A stretch of DNA of 64,000 nt from Prevotella sp. P5-108 (lineage in GTDB: Bacteria; Bacteroidota; Bacteroidia; Bacteroidales; Bacteroidaceae): contig NZ_NPJJ01000023.1 of assembly GCF_002251385.1 (NCBI RefSeq), positions 1 to 64,000 on the forward strand. Direction: 5' to 3'. The position numbers and the translations under genes are program-made. The notes below the pieces were generated by a model that was not told where the DNA came from, searched no databases, and saw only the letters and a program-made list of their open reading frames with translations. The first letter of the stretch is position 1. Each line of letters starts with the position of its first letter. This document shows, piece by piece, positions 36,098 through 45,841 of the stretch.

Positions 36098-38485
36098 TTA
36101 CGGTCTTGTCACGTTGAGGGTGCCGGTCAGCCTGATGTCCTTTGACGAGGCGCCCACCATCAGGGTGAAGTCGCCCGGCTCGACCACGAAGCGCATGTCC
36201 TTGTCCCAGAGCGCCAGGTCGGCAGGCCCGAGCCTGAATGTCACCATCTGGCTTTCGCCCGGCTTGAGGCTGATACGCTCGAAGCCACGCAACACCTGGG
36301 TATAGGTTGTCACCGTGCTGACCTCATCGCGCACATAGAGCTGCACCACCTCGTCGCCTTCGCGCGAGCCCACATTCTTGACCTTCGCCGTCACGGTCAC
36401 GCTGTCGGTGGGCAGCATCGTGGAGCGCGAGATGACAAGGTCTGAGTATTCAAAGCGCGTGTAGCTCAGCCCGTGGCCAAAGGGGAAGAGGCAGCCCCAA
36501 AGCGAAGACTTGTTCTCGACGTCTGAGCCGGGCTTGAAGGGGAAGGCGTAGGGTATCTGGCCCACGGTGCGGGGCGTGGTACAGGTGAGGCGGCCTCCGG
36601 GATTATAGGCGCCGAAGATGACCTCAGCCACAGCCTGTCCGCCATACTCTCCGGGGAAGCAGACATTGATGATGGCTGGCACGTGACGGGCGGCATAGTT
36701 GACGGTGGTAGCCCGGCCCGCCATCAGCACCAGCACCACAGGGCGGCCCGTAGCCACAATCTCTCTGAGCAGCTGTTCCTGACGGCCGGGCAGATTGAGC
36801 GTAGTGCGCGAGTTGCCTTCGCCCACGGTCTTGTCGTCATCGCCCAGCACCACGATTACCGCCTCGGCGTCGCGTGCCACGCTGACGGCAGAGTCCATCA
36901 TGAGCCTCTCGTCGCGGGTCATCTCAAAGTCACACACCTCGCTCTCGGGATAGTGGGGGTCGCGTATCTCGCAGCCCTTGGCATAGACCACCTCGGCCTG
37001 GGGCAGCAGCTGTCTTACGCCGTCGACCACCGACACCACGTCGGCACCCGCAGGACCGTAGCGGCTTATGGGGCGGGCGTCGGCATTGGGACCTATCACC
37101 GCCACACGCTTCATCTGCGCGCTGAGGGGCAGGGTGGCGCTGTCGTTCTTGAGCAGCACCATCGACTGGCGGGCCGCGTCGAGCGCCAGCTGGCGGTGGG
37201 GCTCGCTGTGCACGATGCGGTCTACGCGGGCGGCGTCGCCACGGTAGGGCTGGTCGAAGAGCCCCAACCAGAACTTCACCCTCAGCACCTCGCCCACGCG
37301 CTCGTCGAGCGTTTCGCGGCTTATCTTGCCGCTCGTCACAGCCTGGCGCAGAGGCGTGATAAACTCCGAGGGTTGGGTAAACTGTGTGCGCACGTTGAGA
37401 CCGGCGTTGACAGCCAGTGCGCAGGCGTCTTCATAGGAAGCAGCCACATGGTGCTTGGTGTAGAGAAACTCGAGGGCTTCGCTGTCAGACACCACGTAGC
37501 CCTTGAAGCCCCATTCGTGGCGCAGTATGTCGGTGAGAAACCGGCGGCTGCCAGTGATGGGCTCGCCGTTGTAGTCGTTGTACGAACTCATCACGCCCAG
37601 CGCGCCGGCCTCAGCTATGGCCTTGCGGAAGGGTTCGAGGTAGAGGGTGCGCATCTCGCGCTCGCCCACATGGGGGTCGGTGCGGGTGTTGCCGTCGCGG
37701 CCTCCCACCGGGATGGAGTACACGGCAAAGTGCTTGGGGGTAGCCACCAGCCCGTGGGCTTGCAGTCCGATGACCATCTGCTTGCCCAGCTCGCCCACGA
37801 GATAAGGGTCTTCGCCATACGACTCCACGCAGCGGCCCCAGCGGGGGTCTTGGGCTATGTCGAGTATAGGCGAGTAGATGTTGGTGTAGCCCAGCGCCAC
37901 GGCTTCCTTGGCTTCTGCGTCGGCTATCTGCCTTATCAGCTGTCGGTTCCATGTGCTTCCCTGACCTGTCTGGTTGGGGAAGTAGGTGGCGCGATAGTGG
38001 CAGAGACCGCGTATGCCCTCGTTGGTGAAGTCGACGGGGATGCCCAGTCGGGTCTGTTCGACAAACCAGCGCTGCACGGCGTGGAGGGCGTCGATATGTC
38101 GCTTGAAGGGGAAGGCGTATTGGGCTCCGAAGCGGCCCACGCCGTTGTGCTGCTCGTCGATGTTGCCGATGCCGTCTTTCCACACCTCGTTCTTCCATCC
38201 CTCGGTGGGCAGGGCGTCGGCGAGCACGCGGCCCGAGCCATAGAGCGTAGCCAGCTGGCAGGTCTTTTCCTCTATGGTCATCTGCTGCAGCAGGTCGGCC
38301 ACGCGGGCATCAATCGGTGCGCGGCTGTCTTCATAGACATCCATGCGCCCGTTCTTGTTGAAGTCTATCCAACCTTTGTGGTAGATGCGCTGGGCTTCTG
38401 CGTGCTGTCCAGACAGAAGCGCCAGCATCAGCGCCAGCGCTACAAGGACAGTGCGCCGGCTCTTGTACATAGTTTGTTTTGTCAT
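36098..38485 (-). CDS. Glycoside hydrolase family 3 (beta-glucosidase/xylosidase-like)
   Basis: The 795-residue protein has a signal peptide (up to about SGQHAEA, residues 1-31), a GH3 N-terminal barrel, the KHF segment (ATPKHFAVYSIP, about 249-260), the nucleophile Asp334 in YVVSDSEALEF, a GH3 C-terminal domain and a fibronectin III-like domain at the end. It hydrolyses beta-linked sugars from short oligosaccharides, probably in the periplasm. The exact sugar cannot be read from sequence. The N-terminal DFNKNGRMDVYED resembles a calcium-binding loop. No transporter of the SusCD type is next to it. Confidence 0.93.
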   Translation of the reverse strand: MTKQTMYKSRRTVLVALALMLALLSGQHAEAQRIYHKGWIDFNKNGRMDVYEDSRAPIDARVADLLQQMTIEEKTCQLATLYGSGRVLADALPTEGWKNEVWKDGIGNIDEQHNGVGRFGAQYAFPFKRHIDALHAVQRWFVEQTRLGIPVDFTNEGIRGLCHYRATYFPNQTGQGSTWNRQLIRQIADAEAKEAVALGYTNIYSPILDIAQDPRWGRCVESYGEDPYLVGELGKQMVIGLQAHGLVATPKHFAVYSIPVGGRDGNTRTDPHVGEREMRTLYLEPFRKAIAEAGALGVMSSYNDYNGEPITGSRRFLTDILRHEWGFKGYVVSDSEALEFLYTKHHVAASYEDACALAVNAGLNVRTQFTQPSEFITPLRQAVTSGKISRETLDERVGEVLRVKFWLGLFDQPYRGDAARVDRIVHSEPHRQLALDAARQSMVLLKNDSATLPLSAQMKRVAVIGPNADARPISRYGPAGADVVSVVDGVRQLLPQAEVVYAKGCEIRDPHYPESEVCDFEMTRDERLMMDSAVSVARDAEAVIVVLGDDDKTVGEGNSRTTLNLPGRQEQLLREIVATGRPVVLVLMAGRATTVNYAARHVPAIINVCFPGEYGGQAVAEVIFGAYNPGGRLTCTTPRTVGQIPYAFPFKPGSDVENKSSLWGCLFPFGHGLSYTRFEYSDLVISRSTMLPTDSVTVTAKVKNVGSREGDEVVQLYVRDEVSTVTTYTQVLRGFERISLKPGESQMVTFRLGPADLALWDKDMRFVVEPGDFTLMVGASSKDIRLTGTLNVTRP

Positions 38486-38581
38486 ATATAGTCAGTCCAT
38501 TGTCGGGCTGATGTGCAGCAACCCTCCCGGGCGCGTTCAGCCGCTATATATATAAAAGGTATCGCGCGCGAGGCGATGCCG

Positions 38582-39013
38582 TCAGCCCCGATGGCGCTTG
38601 CGGGCACAGTCGGGGCAGATGCCTTTGACCATGTAGTCGATGGTAGAGACCCAGAAGCCGTCGGGCACATCTATCTTGGGTATGGCCACATGGTCCAGAC
38701 AGAATGTCTTGCGACACTCCTCGCAGTAGAAATGGGCGTGGCGGTCGTCGTCGACGTCATGATGGTGGCTGCGGCAAAGCTCGTATTTCACCTCGCCGTT
38801 GCCACCCTCGATGGCGTGTACCAGCTGGCGCTTGTAGAATTCGGCCAGGGCGCGGTAGATGCCCGACTTGTCGATGGTGACGATGCTGGCTTCGAGTTCG
38901 CTCATCGACATGGGTCTGCCAGCCCGGTCCAGCGCCTCGGCTATCACGATGCGGTTGGCCGTGGCTCTGATGCCGTGCTTGGCGAGCATCTGTGCATAGT
39001 CGTCCGGTTTCAT
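38582..39013 (-). CDS. Fur-family metal-responsive regulator
   Basis: The 143-residue protein has the winged-helix N-terminal half (HGIRATANRIVIAEALDRAG and KSGIYRALAEFYKRQLVHAI) and a metal-binding C-terminal half with HHHDVDDDRHAHFYCEEC, CLDH and the final CPDC pair. The two CxxC pairs hold structural zinc. The frame is open from a TTG at 39040, but the ATG at 39013 is the better start. Whether it senses iron, zinc or peroxide is not decidable; the zinc-type P-ATPase 2.5 kb away makes a zinc role attractive. It follows the CBM9-like gene by 16 bp. Confidence 0.9.
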   Translation of the reverse strand: MKPDDYAQMLAKHGIRATANRIVIAEALDRAGRPMSMSELEASIVTIDKSGIYRALAEFYKRQLVHAIEGGNGEVKYELCRSHHHDVDDDRHAHFYCEECRKTFCLDHVAIPKIDVPDGFWVSTIDYMVKGICPDCARKRHRG

Positions 39014-39029
39014 CTGCGAGGTAGGATGG

Positions 39030-39686
39030 TTAGCGTTCAAACTCCAGAGTGCCGAAGAAGTCGGGACGGTGGAAGTTGGGCGAAGGCAGGTCTATGCGGT
39101 TCCACGACAGGAAGTGGGGAGTCTGCAGCTTGTCGCCACACTTGTAGAAGTTGGCTTTCATGCGGGCTCCGTCGAGAGTGGCTATCTGTGAGTGGAAGGC
39201 TGTGCCTGTTGGTATGATGAGCGCCATGTGCCATGTGGTGGGCTCGATGCGCTCGGCAAATGGTGCGCGTCCCAGCGACGACCAGCGGCTTATGGCGTTG
39301 AGCACCTCGGCGGGAGCGGCCTCGCGGGCCTCGCGGGTCTCGCCGCAACCCACCAGCACCGTGCCGGCACAGTTGGTCTCTACATTATAATACACGTTGC
39401 CGCCCTCGGGCTGGAAGAAGAATTCGCAGCAGCTGTCTTCCCACACGCGGCCGTTGTCGTGGGGAGCCACGGCGGCCACCGACTGCTCGCTTACGCGGTA
39501 TTCTATCAGCACGGCATCGCCCTTGTGGGCTATACGAAACTCTACCTTGGGGGCATAGGGATAATCGGCAGCCCAGTCTACGCAGTCGATGGGCTGGAAC
39601 TCCACTCCCTGGGCGTCGAGCAGTGCCGGAACATCCTCGGCACGAGCCACGCTGGTGGCTATCTTCTTTACACTGAGATGTTTCAT
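39030..39686 (-). CDS. CBM9-like carbohydrate-binding domain protein
   Basis: The 218-residue protein (start MKHLSVKKIATS) is a single CBM9-like/DOMON-type sandwich: VDWAADYPYAPKVEFRIAHK, NGRVWEDSCCEFFFQPEGGN, VYYNVETNCAGTVLVGCG. Such proteins are frequent in Bacteroidales, often without a signal peptide, and their ligand is usually unknown. It follows the kinase-like gene by 13 bp and precedes the Fur-type gene, so the three form an operon. Confidence 0.85.
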   Translation of the reverse strand: MKHLSVKKIATSVARAEDVPALLDAQGVEFQPIDCVDWAADYPYAPKVEFRIAHKGDAVLIEYRVSEQSVAAVAPHDNGRVWEDSCCEFFFQPEGGNVYYNVETNCAGTVLVGCGETREAREAAPAEVLNAISRWSSLGRAPFAERIEPTTWHMALIIPTGTAFHSQIATLDGARMKANFYKCGDKLQTPHFLSWNRIDLPSPNFHRPDFFGTLEFER

Positions 39687-39699
39687 ATCTTTCTTCGGG

Positions 39700-40785
39700 T
39701 TATTTACACTGGTTGATGAAGTCGCGCATGTATTGCTGCTGAGCATATACTTCGCGGAAGAGCTGCAACTGGTTGCGAGTGCGCACCAGATTATGCTCAG
39801 GATACTTAATTTTGTAATATGTGTCGCCATTGATGTAGTCGGTGAGGAATCTTACGCATTGCATGTAGGGGAAGAGGGCGACGGCGTAGGGCAGATTGTC
39901 GCGCTCTGCCGGGGTGAGGAATGTGGCCGACTCGAGATAGCCTCGGGTGAAGGCTTCGAAGATGTCGCGGCGGAAGGCTACGCGCTCGATGGCAGGGTCG
40001 TCCTCGGCCACGGCGTTGGCACCGGTGCGCAGGAAGTCGCCATAGTCAGAGAAGACAAAGCTGGGCATCACCGTGTCGAGGTCGATGACGCAGAGCACGC
40101 GGCCGTCTTCGTCGAACATCATGTTGTTGACCTTGGTGTCGCAGTGGCAGATGCGCTTGGGCAGCACACCGTCTCTCCCCATCTGCTCGGCCTTGCACAT
40201 CTCCTCGGCATGGGTCTCCAGCTCGTCCACCATGTCCTTGACCTCTGCCAGACGGCCTACGGGGTCTTGGGCCACGGCATCGCGCAGCTGGCGCATACGC
40301 AGTTCCATATTGTGGAAGTCGGGGATGGTCTCGCCTAAGGGCTCGTCGAGGTCCACCAACATGGCTTCAAAGTGGCCGAAAGCCTTGCCGGCATAGTAAG
40401 AGTATTCGGGGTTGACGGCCTCGAAGGTCTTGGCACGGGGGATGAACACCATCACGCGCCAGTAGCGGTCGGCATCGTCGTGCCAGTAGGTCTTGCCCTC
40501 GGCGGTGGGCACAAAGCGGAGCACGCGGCGGTCTATGTCGTCGGCACCTTCGGCCTCGAGCTTGCGGCGTATGTGGGCGGTCACAGCCTCGATGTTGTGC
40601 TGCAGCAACTCTACATCCTGGAAGATGGCGTTGTTGATGCGCTGCAGCACGTAGTCGGGCGCATCGCCTTCGGTCGTCACCTTGTAGGTGTCGTTTATCA
40701 GTCCGTTACCCAGGGGAGCCACCGCGATGACGGGCGCCTCGACCTCAAATTGAGCTACAATAGCTTTCAGTTCTTTTTCGTCCAT
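39700..40785 (-). CDS. Phosphotransferase family kinase (N-acetylhexosamine 1-kinase-like)
   Basis: The 361-residue protein has the aminoglycoside phosphotransferase fold: GLINDTYKV nucleotide loop (about 27-36), the catalytic loop ICHCDTKVNNMMFD (about 212-225) and the metal-binding VIDLDTVMPS (about 233-242). Length and motif order resemble NahK-type sugar 1-kinases found in Bacteroidetes and bifidobacteria. A sugar substrate fits the CBM9-like neighbour. Antibiotic modification is a less likely alternative. Confidence 0.85.
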   Translation of the reverse strand: MDEKELKAIVAQFEVEAPVIAVAPLGNGLINDTYKVTTEGDAPDYVLQRINNAIFQDVELLQHNIEAVTAHIRRKLEAEGADDIDRRVLRFVPTAEGKTYWHDDADRYWRVMVFIPRAKTFEAVNPEYSYYAGKAFGHFEAMLVDLDEPLGETIPDFHNMELRMRQLRDAVAQDPVGRLAEVKDMVDELETHAEEMCKAEQMGRDGVLPKRICHCDTKVNNMMFDEDGRVLCVIDLDTVMPSFVFSDYGDFLRTGANAVAEDDPAIERVAFRRDIFEAFTRGYLESATFLTPAERDNLPYAVALFPYMQCVRFLTDYINGDTYYKIKYPEHNLVRTRNQLQLFREVYAQQQYMRDFINQCK

Positions 40786-41176
40786 GTCTTCATGATTTGT
40801 AATTGCTACAAAATTACGACATTATTTCTCCAATGCCAAATATTTCAACCACTATCTCTTCTGCCGTCCTCGTAAAAATCGTCACAGCCCCGTCTCCGGC
40901 CCCGCCGGTGGCGACGAAGGGCATGGCAGTGGCAATGACGGGTAGGGCTGTGCGGCGAGGAATGGCCGTAGCGAGGCGGGATGGCGCCGCCACCGTCTTC
41001 AAGCCGGTTGCAAGTCGCGAAACGGTGAAATCAGGGCTTGCCGTCATCATTGCAGGCCGCGCATCGGCTAATTCGCAGTCCGCAATGCAGATAAATGTCG
41101 TCTCGGGCGTGTTTGCAACCCGGTTGCATGCGAAACCTTGTACCTTTGTCGCCGTAAACATTAAAAGCAATACTGT
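40786..41176 (+). promoter_or_regulatory. Upstream region of the metal P-type ATPase
   Basis: TACCTTTG (41141-41148) is a good -7 box 28 nt before the ATG. The palindrome GCAAC-CCG-GTTGC (41115-41127) covers the -33 position, where no TTG at normal distance is found. CCGGTTGCA followed shortly by CGAAAC occurs at 41004-41023 and again at 41120-41136. This looks like an operator for a regulated promoter. No gene was seen in the remainder. Confidence 0.5.
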
Positions 41177-43093
41177 ATGTCAGATCATCATCACCATCAT
41201 CATAGTGGTTCTTGTCGCAAGGTGGCTCTTATCCTTGCGGCATCGTTGCTGCTTGCCGTTGCAGCATGGATAGAGCATGCGCTGGCGCTGCCCACCTGGC
41301 AGCTGCTGCTGGTCTATCTGGTTCCCTATCTGCTCGTGGGCGCGTCGACGCTGCGCGAGGCAGCCGAGGGCATAGTGCATGGCCGCGTGTTCAATGAAGA
41401 CTTTCTGATGGCAGTCGCTACCATCGGTGCCCTCGCCATCGGGTTCATGCCCGGCGCCGACACCGAGTTTGCCGAGGCGGTCTTTGTGATGCTCTTCTTC
41501 CAGGTGGGCGAGCTCTTTGAGGGCTACGCCGAGGGCCGCAGCCGCGACAGCATTGCCCATCTCGTAGAGGTGCGCCCCGATACCGCCCATGTGGAGCGCG
41601 GAGGGGCGGTGGAGACCGTTGCGCCCGATGAGGTGGCTGTGGGCGAGACCATCGTGGTAAGCCCCGGCGAGCGCGTGCCTCTCGACGGCGTCATCCTCTC
41701 TGGTCAGGCTTCGCTCAACACGGTGGCTCTCACCGGCGAGAGCATGCCGCGCGATGTCGGCGAGGGCGACGAGATAGTCTCTGGCTGCATCAATCTCTCG
41801 GGTGTGCTCCGGGTTCGTACCATCCGCTCGTTTGGCGAAAGCACCGTGTCGCGTATCATCCATCTTGTCGAGAGCGCCAATGAACAGAAGTCGCGCAGCG
41901 AGTCGTTTATCTCCCGCTTTGCCCGTGTCTATACCCCCATCGTGGTCATCTCTGCCGTCATGCTGGCTGTGGTTCCGCCCCTCTTCCTTGGCGGCATGGC
42001 AGTCTTCGCCCAGTGGCTCCACCGGGCCCTCATATTCCTCGTCGTGTCGTGTCCCTGTGCGCTGGTCATCAGCGTGCCTCTCACCTTCTTCGGCGGACTT
42101 GGCGGGGCGTCGCGTCGCGGCATACTCATCAAGGGCAGCAACTACATGGACACCCTGGCGCGGCTCCACACCGTGGTCTTCGACAAGACAGGCACCCTCA
42201 CCCACGGCGAGTTCTCGGTGGTGGCTGTCCATCCCGAGAAATGCGATGAGCGCGAACTGCTGCATCTCGCCGCCCATGTCGAACACTATTCCACCCACCC
42301 CATAGCGGCGGCGCTGCGCGAGGCTTTCCCCAGTGAGGCCACCGATGGATGTCGCGTTGAGGCGGTCGAGGAACTGAGCGGTCGGGGCATCCGTGCACGG
42401 GTAGACGGTCGCATCGTGTGCGTGGGCAATGCCAAGATGATGGGCGACCTGGGCGTGGAGTGGCACGACTGCCATCTCGTGGGTACCATCATCCATGTGG
42501 CTATCGACGGGCGCTATGCCGGCCACATAGTCATCAACGACCGCGTCAAGGCCGACAGCCCTCAGGCTGTGGCAGACCTCAAGACTCTGGGAGTGGGTCA
42601 TACCGTGATGCTCACGGGCGACCGCGAGGCTGTGGCTGCCGATGTGGCGCGCCAGACGGGCATCGACGAGTATCATGCCCAACTGCTGCCTATCGACAAG
42701 GTGTCTCACGTGGAGCGTCTGCTGGCTGCGGCTCCACGGGGTGCCACTCTGGCGTTTGTGGGTGACGGCATCAACGACGCCCCCGTGCTGAAGCGTGCCG
42801 ACGTGGGCATAGCCATGGGAGCCTTGGGCAGCGATGCCGCGATAGAGGCAGCCGACGTGGTGCTCATGGACGACTCGCCCGCCAAGATAGCCACTGCCGT
42901 GCGCATCTCGCGGCGCACCATCGCCATAGCCCATCAGAATGTGTGGTTTGCCATAGGCGTCAAGGTGGCAATCCTTGCTCTCGCCACCGTAGGGTTGGGC
43001 ACCATGTGGATGGCGGTCTTCGCCGATGTGGGCGTCACCGTGCTGGCTGTGCTCAACGCCATGCGCGCCCTCGTGGTTGGCCGCGCCCGGTAG
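41177..43093 (+). CDS. Heavy-metal P1B-type ATPase (Zn/Cd/Pb exporter type)
   Basis: The 638-residue protein has the P-type features TGES (186-189), the CPC metal site (292-294), DKTGT (336-340, phosphorylated Asp336) and GDGINDAP. The CPC site and overall form fit ZntA/CadA-type exporters of zinc, cadmium or lead. There is no N-terminal HMA domain; instead the protein starts MSDHHHHHHSGSC, which could bind metal. It is monocistronic. A Fur-family gene is nearby and a palindrome lies over its promoter. Confidence 0.93.
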   Translation: MSDHHHHHHSGSCRKVALILAASLLLAVAAWIEHALALPTWQLLLVYLVPYLLVGASTLREAAEGIVHGRVFNEDFLMAVATIGALAIGFMPGADTEFAEAVFVMLFFQVGELFEGYAEGRSRDSIAHLVEVRPDTAHVERGGAVETVAPDEVAVGETIVVSPGERVPLDGVILSGQASLNTVALTGESMPRDVGEGDEIVSGCINLSGVLRVRTIRSFGESTVSRIIHLVESANEQKSRSESFISRFARVYTPIVVISAVMLAVVPPLFLGGMAVFAQWLHRALIFLVVSCPCALVISVPLTFFGGLGGASRRGILIKGSNYMDTLARLHTVVFDKTGTLTHGEFSVVAVHPEKCDERELLHLAAHVEHYSTHPIAAALREAFPSEATDGCRVEAVEELSGRGIRARVDGRIVCVGNAKMMGDLGVEWHDCHLVGTIIHVAIDGRYAGHIVINDRVKADSPQAVADLKTLGVGHTVMLTGDREAVAADVARQTGIDEYHAQLLPIDKVSHVERLLAAAPRGATLAFVGDGINDAPVLKRADVGIAMGALGSDAAIEAADVVLMDDSPAKIATAVRISRRTIAIAHQNVWFAIGVKVAILALATVGLGTMWMAVFADVGVTVLAVLNAMRALVVGRAR

Positions 43094-43245
43094 CTGCAGG
43101 GCTCCCTGGCTGTGCGCAATGTGTTATAGGGAACAGCGCAGGAAACCTGCCTGAACATAATGGGCCCAAGTCAACGCGCAGCAACGGTCTGCGGCGTCGT
43201 GCGGGCCATGGCGGTTGGACGGTGAGTCTCTTCGCCTGACATGAG

Positions 43246-43286
43246 AAATCCCCATAGTCGCCCTGGGTGGGTGGCTATGGGGATTG
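43246..43286. terminator. Hairpin between the P-type ATPase and trpS
   Basis: AATCCCCATAG (43247-43257) pairs perfectly with CTATGGGGATT (43275-43285) around a 17-nt loop. It lies between convergent genes and probably ends the trpS operon. Confidence 0.75.
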
Positions 43287-43317
43287 ACGTTATTGCTGTC
43301 AGCCTGGACGGCAGTGA

Positions 43318-44403
43318 TTACTTGCTGAACTTCTCTACCTGCTGACGTATCAGCTCCTGGTCGTCGAAGTAGTTGATCTGCATGGCTGCGCGCACTTCGT
43401 CCATGGTCTTTGCGGCGGTTTCGCGTGCGGCCTCCGAGCCCTTCTTGAGGATGTTGAATATCTCGGGGATATCCTGCTCCCACTCGTGGCGTCGGGTGCG
43501 GATGGGGTCGAGCATCTTGTTGATTACGCTGTTGAGGAACTTCTTGCAGGTGCCGTCGCCGATACCTCCCTGCACATACTGCTGCTTCAGGGCTTCGAGG
43601 TTCTCAAACTCGGGCCAGAACTCGGCAAAGTCTTCGTCGGTGCTGAAGGCTTCGAGGTATGTGAATACGGCGTTGCCCTCGAGGTGGCCGGGCTCTTCCA
43701 TGCTCATACGTGGCTCGCCGTTAGACATCTTCTTGACCTTTTTCCATACAGTTGCCGCATCGTCGCTCAGATAGATACAGTTGCCGAGGCTCTTGCTCAT
43801 CTTTTCCTTGCCGTCGGTACCGGGCAGGCGTCTGCATACGGCCTGCTCGGGCAGCAGGATATTGGGCTCGACGAGCACCTCGCCGTAGGTCTGGTTGAAG
43901 CGGCGCACCAGCTCGCGTGTCACCTCGAGCATGGGCTCCTGGTCTTCGCCTGCGGGCACGGTGGTAGCCTTGAAGGCGGTGATGTCGGCGGCCTGAGAGA
44001 CAGGGTAGCAGAAGAAGCCGAGGGGGAGATTGGCCTCAAAGTTGCGCATCTTGATTTCGGTCTTAACCGTAGGGTTGCGCTGCACGCGCGACACGCTGAT
44101 GAGGTTGGAGAGATAGGTGGTGAGCTCGGCGAGCTCGGGTATCTGGCTCTGGATGAAGAGCGTGCACTTCTGTGGGTCGAGTCCACATGAGAGATAGTCG
44201 AGCGCCACCTCTATGATATTCTGTCTTATCTTCTCGGGGTTGTCGGCATTGTCGGTGAGCGCCTGCACGTCGGCCATGAACACGAACATGCGTTCATAGT
44301 CGCCTGCGTTTTGCAGCAACACCCTTCTGCGGAGTGAGCCGATGTAGTGTCCCAAGTGTAATTTGCCGGTGGGACGGTCGCCGGTAAGAATGATTTTTCC
44401 CAT
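43318..44403 (-). CDS. trpS: Tryptophanyl-tRNA synthetase
   Basis: The 361-residue class I synthetase has the HIGH motif as HLGH (16-19) and KMSKS (201-205), with PTGKLHLGHYIGS around the first. It charges tRNA-Trp. It is the last gene of the tsaB operon, 27 bp after rseP, and is followed by a hairpin. Confidence 0.97.
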   Translation of the reverse strand: MGKIILTGDRPTGKLHLGHYIGSLRRRVLLQNAGDYERMFVFMADVQALTDNADNPEKIRQNIIEVALDYLSCGLDPQKCTLFIQSQIPELAELTTYLSNLISVSRVQRNPTVKTEIKMRNFEANLPLGFFCYPVSQAADITAFKATTVPAGEDQEPMLEVTRELVRRFNQTYGEVLVEPNILLPEQAVCRRLPGTDGKEKMSKSLGNCIYLSDDAATVWKKVKKMSNGEPRMSMEEPGHLEGNAVFTYLEAFSTDEDFAEFWPEFENLEALKQQYVQGGIGDGTCKKFLNSVINKMLDPIRTRRHEWEQDIPEIFNILKKGSEAARETAAKTMDEVRAAMQINYFDDQELIRQQVEKFSK

Positions 44404-44430
44404 TGTCGTTATGTGATATTCTTAGAGTTA

Positions 44431-45819
44431 CTAATCCATGATGCCTATAAATCGCAGCACGTCGTTGAGGTTGGCTACGACCATGAGGAGTACGAGTATG
44501 CCTATGCCGATGTATTCAGCCCATATCATGAAGTTTTCCGAGGGCTTGCGGCGGGTTATCATCTCGTAGAGCAGGAACAGCACGTGTCCTCCGTCGAGTG
44601 CGGGGATGGGCAGGAGGTTCATGAAGGCGAGGATGATACTCAGGAAGGCGGTCATCATCCAGAACATGTGCCAGTCCCAAGTCGGGGGGAAGAGGCTGCC
44701 GATGGCGCCAAATCCACCGAGGCTCTTGACGCCATCGGTCGAGAATACGTACTTCATGTCGTTGACATAGCCCTTGAGAATGTTGATGCCGTAGCGTGTA
44801 CCTGCGGGGAAACTCTCAAAGAAGCCATACTCTACCTTGACGGGCTCGTAGTAGGAGAGGAGCGAGGTGAGGCCTACGCCCATCTTCATCTCGGGGGTGA
44901 GCACCAGCTGGGTCTCCACGGTGTCCTTGGCGTTGGCGTAGGTGATGTTTACGGTGCGCAGAGCGAGGCTGTCGCTGCCGGTCTTGGCGTCTTCGAGCTT
45001 CTTGTTCAGCCCGGCCATGATGTCCTGAAACTCGTTCCATGTCTCAATCCTGGTGCCGTTGAGGGCGATGATGCGGTCGCCTTTGGCTATTCCTGCCTTC
45101 TGCGCGGGAGAGCCTTCCTCGGTGAGTGCCACCTCTGAAGGGATGTATGGGGCGACAAACCGTGGCGACTGCTTGATCATATCGAGCAGATTGAGATTGC
45201 CGGGGAGGTGAAGGCTGATGTGCTTGCCGTCGCGGATGATGTCTACGCGGGTGGCTTCAGAGAGTTCGCGCACCAGGTCGATGTTGAAGTCCTTGAACGT
45301 GCCGAGGTCGGTGCCCAGCAGGATGTCGTGGTCGGCAAATCCCAGCGCCTTGGCCTCCTTGTTGAACTTCATCCCCATGGTCATGTCCTTGGTCGGGACA
45401 AACTGTTCACCCCAGGCGAAGAGCACCATGGAGTAGATGAAGAGCGCGAGGAGGAAGTTGACCAGCACGCCGCCAATCATGACCAGCAGTCGCTGCCAAG
45501 CGGGCTTGGAGCGGAACTCCCAGGGCTGGGCAGGCTTTGCCATCTGCTCTTTGTCGAAGCTCTCGTCTATCATACCGGCTATCTTGCAGTAGCCGCCCAA
45601 TGGCAGCCAGCCTACGCCATACTCGGTGTCGCTGGTCTTGGGCTTGAAGCTGAAGAGCTTGCCCGACCACTTGCCGATACTCATATCGAAGAAGATGAAG
45701 AATTTCTCTACTCTTATGCCGAAGAGCTTGGAAAAGAACATGTGTCCTCCTTCATGCAGGAAGACAAGCAGCGAGATTGCCAGAACGAACTGGAGCAGTC
45801 TGATTAAAAATATTTCCAT
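44431..45819 (-). CDS. rseP: RIP site-2 zinc metalloprotease RseP
   Basis: The 462-residue membrane protein has the zinc motif HEGGH (22-26) in the first helix, a PDZ region (GSPAQKAGIAKGDRIIALNG, about 225-245) and the C-terminal LLPIPALDGGH motif. It cuts anti-sigma factors or signal peptides in the membrane. The start MEIFLIRLLQFVLAI was chosen because earlier codons precede the normal N-terminus. It follows dxr by 22 bp, the arrangement seen in many bacteria. Confidence 0.95.
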   Translation of the reverse strand: MEIFLIRLLQFVLAISLLVFLHEGGHMFFSKLFGIRVEKFFIFFDMSIGKWSGKLFSFKPKTSDTEYGVGWLPLGGYCKIAGMIDESFDKEQMAKPAQPWEFRSKPAWQRLLVMIGGVLVNFLLALFIYSMVLFAWGEQFVPTKDMTMGMKFNKEAKALGFADHDILLGTDLGTFKDFNIDLVRELSEATRVDIIRDGKHISLHLPGNLNLLDMIKQSPRFVAPYIPSEVALTEEGSPAQKAGIAKGDRIIALNGTRIETWNEFQDIMAGLNKKLEDAKTGSDSLALRTVNITYANAKDTVETQLVLTPEMKMGVGLTSLLSYYEPVKVEYGFFESFPAGTRYGINILKGYVNDMKYVFSTDGVKSLGGFGAIGSLFPPTWDWHMFWMMTAFLSIILAFMNLLPIPALDGGHVLFLLYEMITRRKPSENFMIWAEYIGIGILVLLMVVANLNDVLRFIGIMD

Positions 45820-45841
45820 TATGATGATTATAACAATTTGT

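Noticed and set aside
36098..40785. Polysaccharide utilization locus around the GH3 and CBM9-like genes
   Set aside because: There is no SusC/SusD pair, no regulator of the HTCS or SusR type, and no other glycosidase nearby; the genes lie in separate transcription units.
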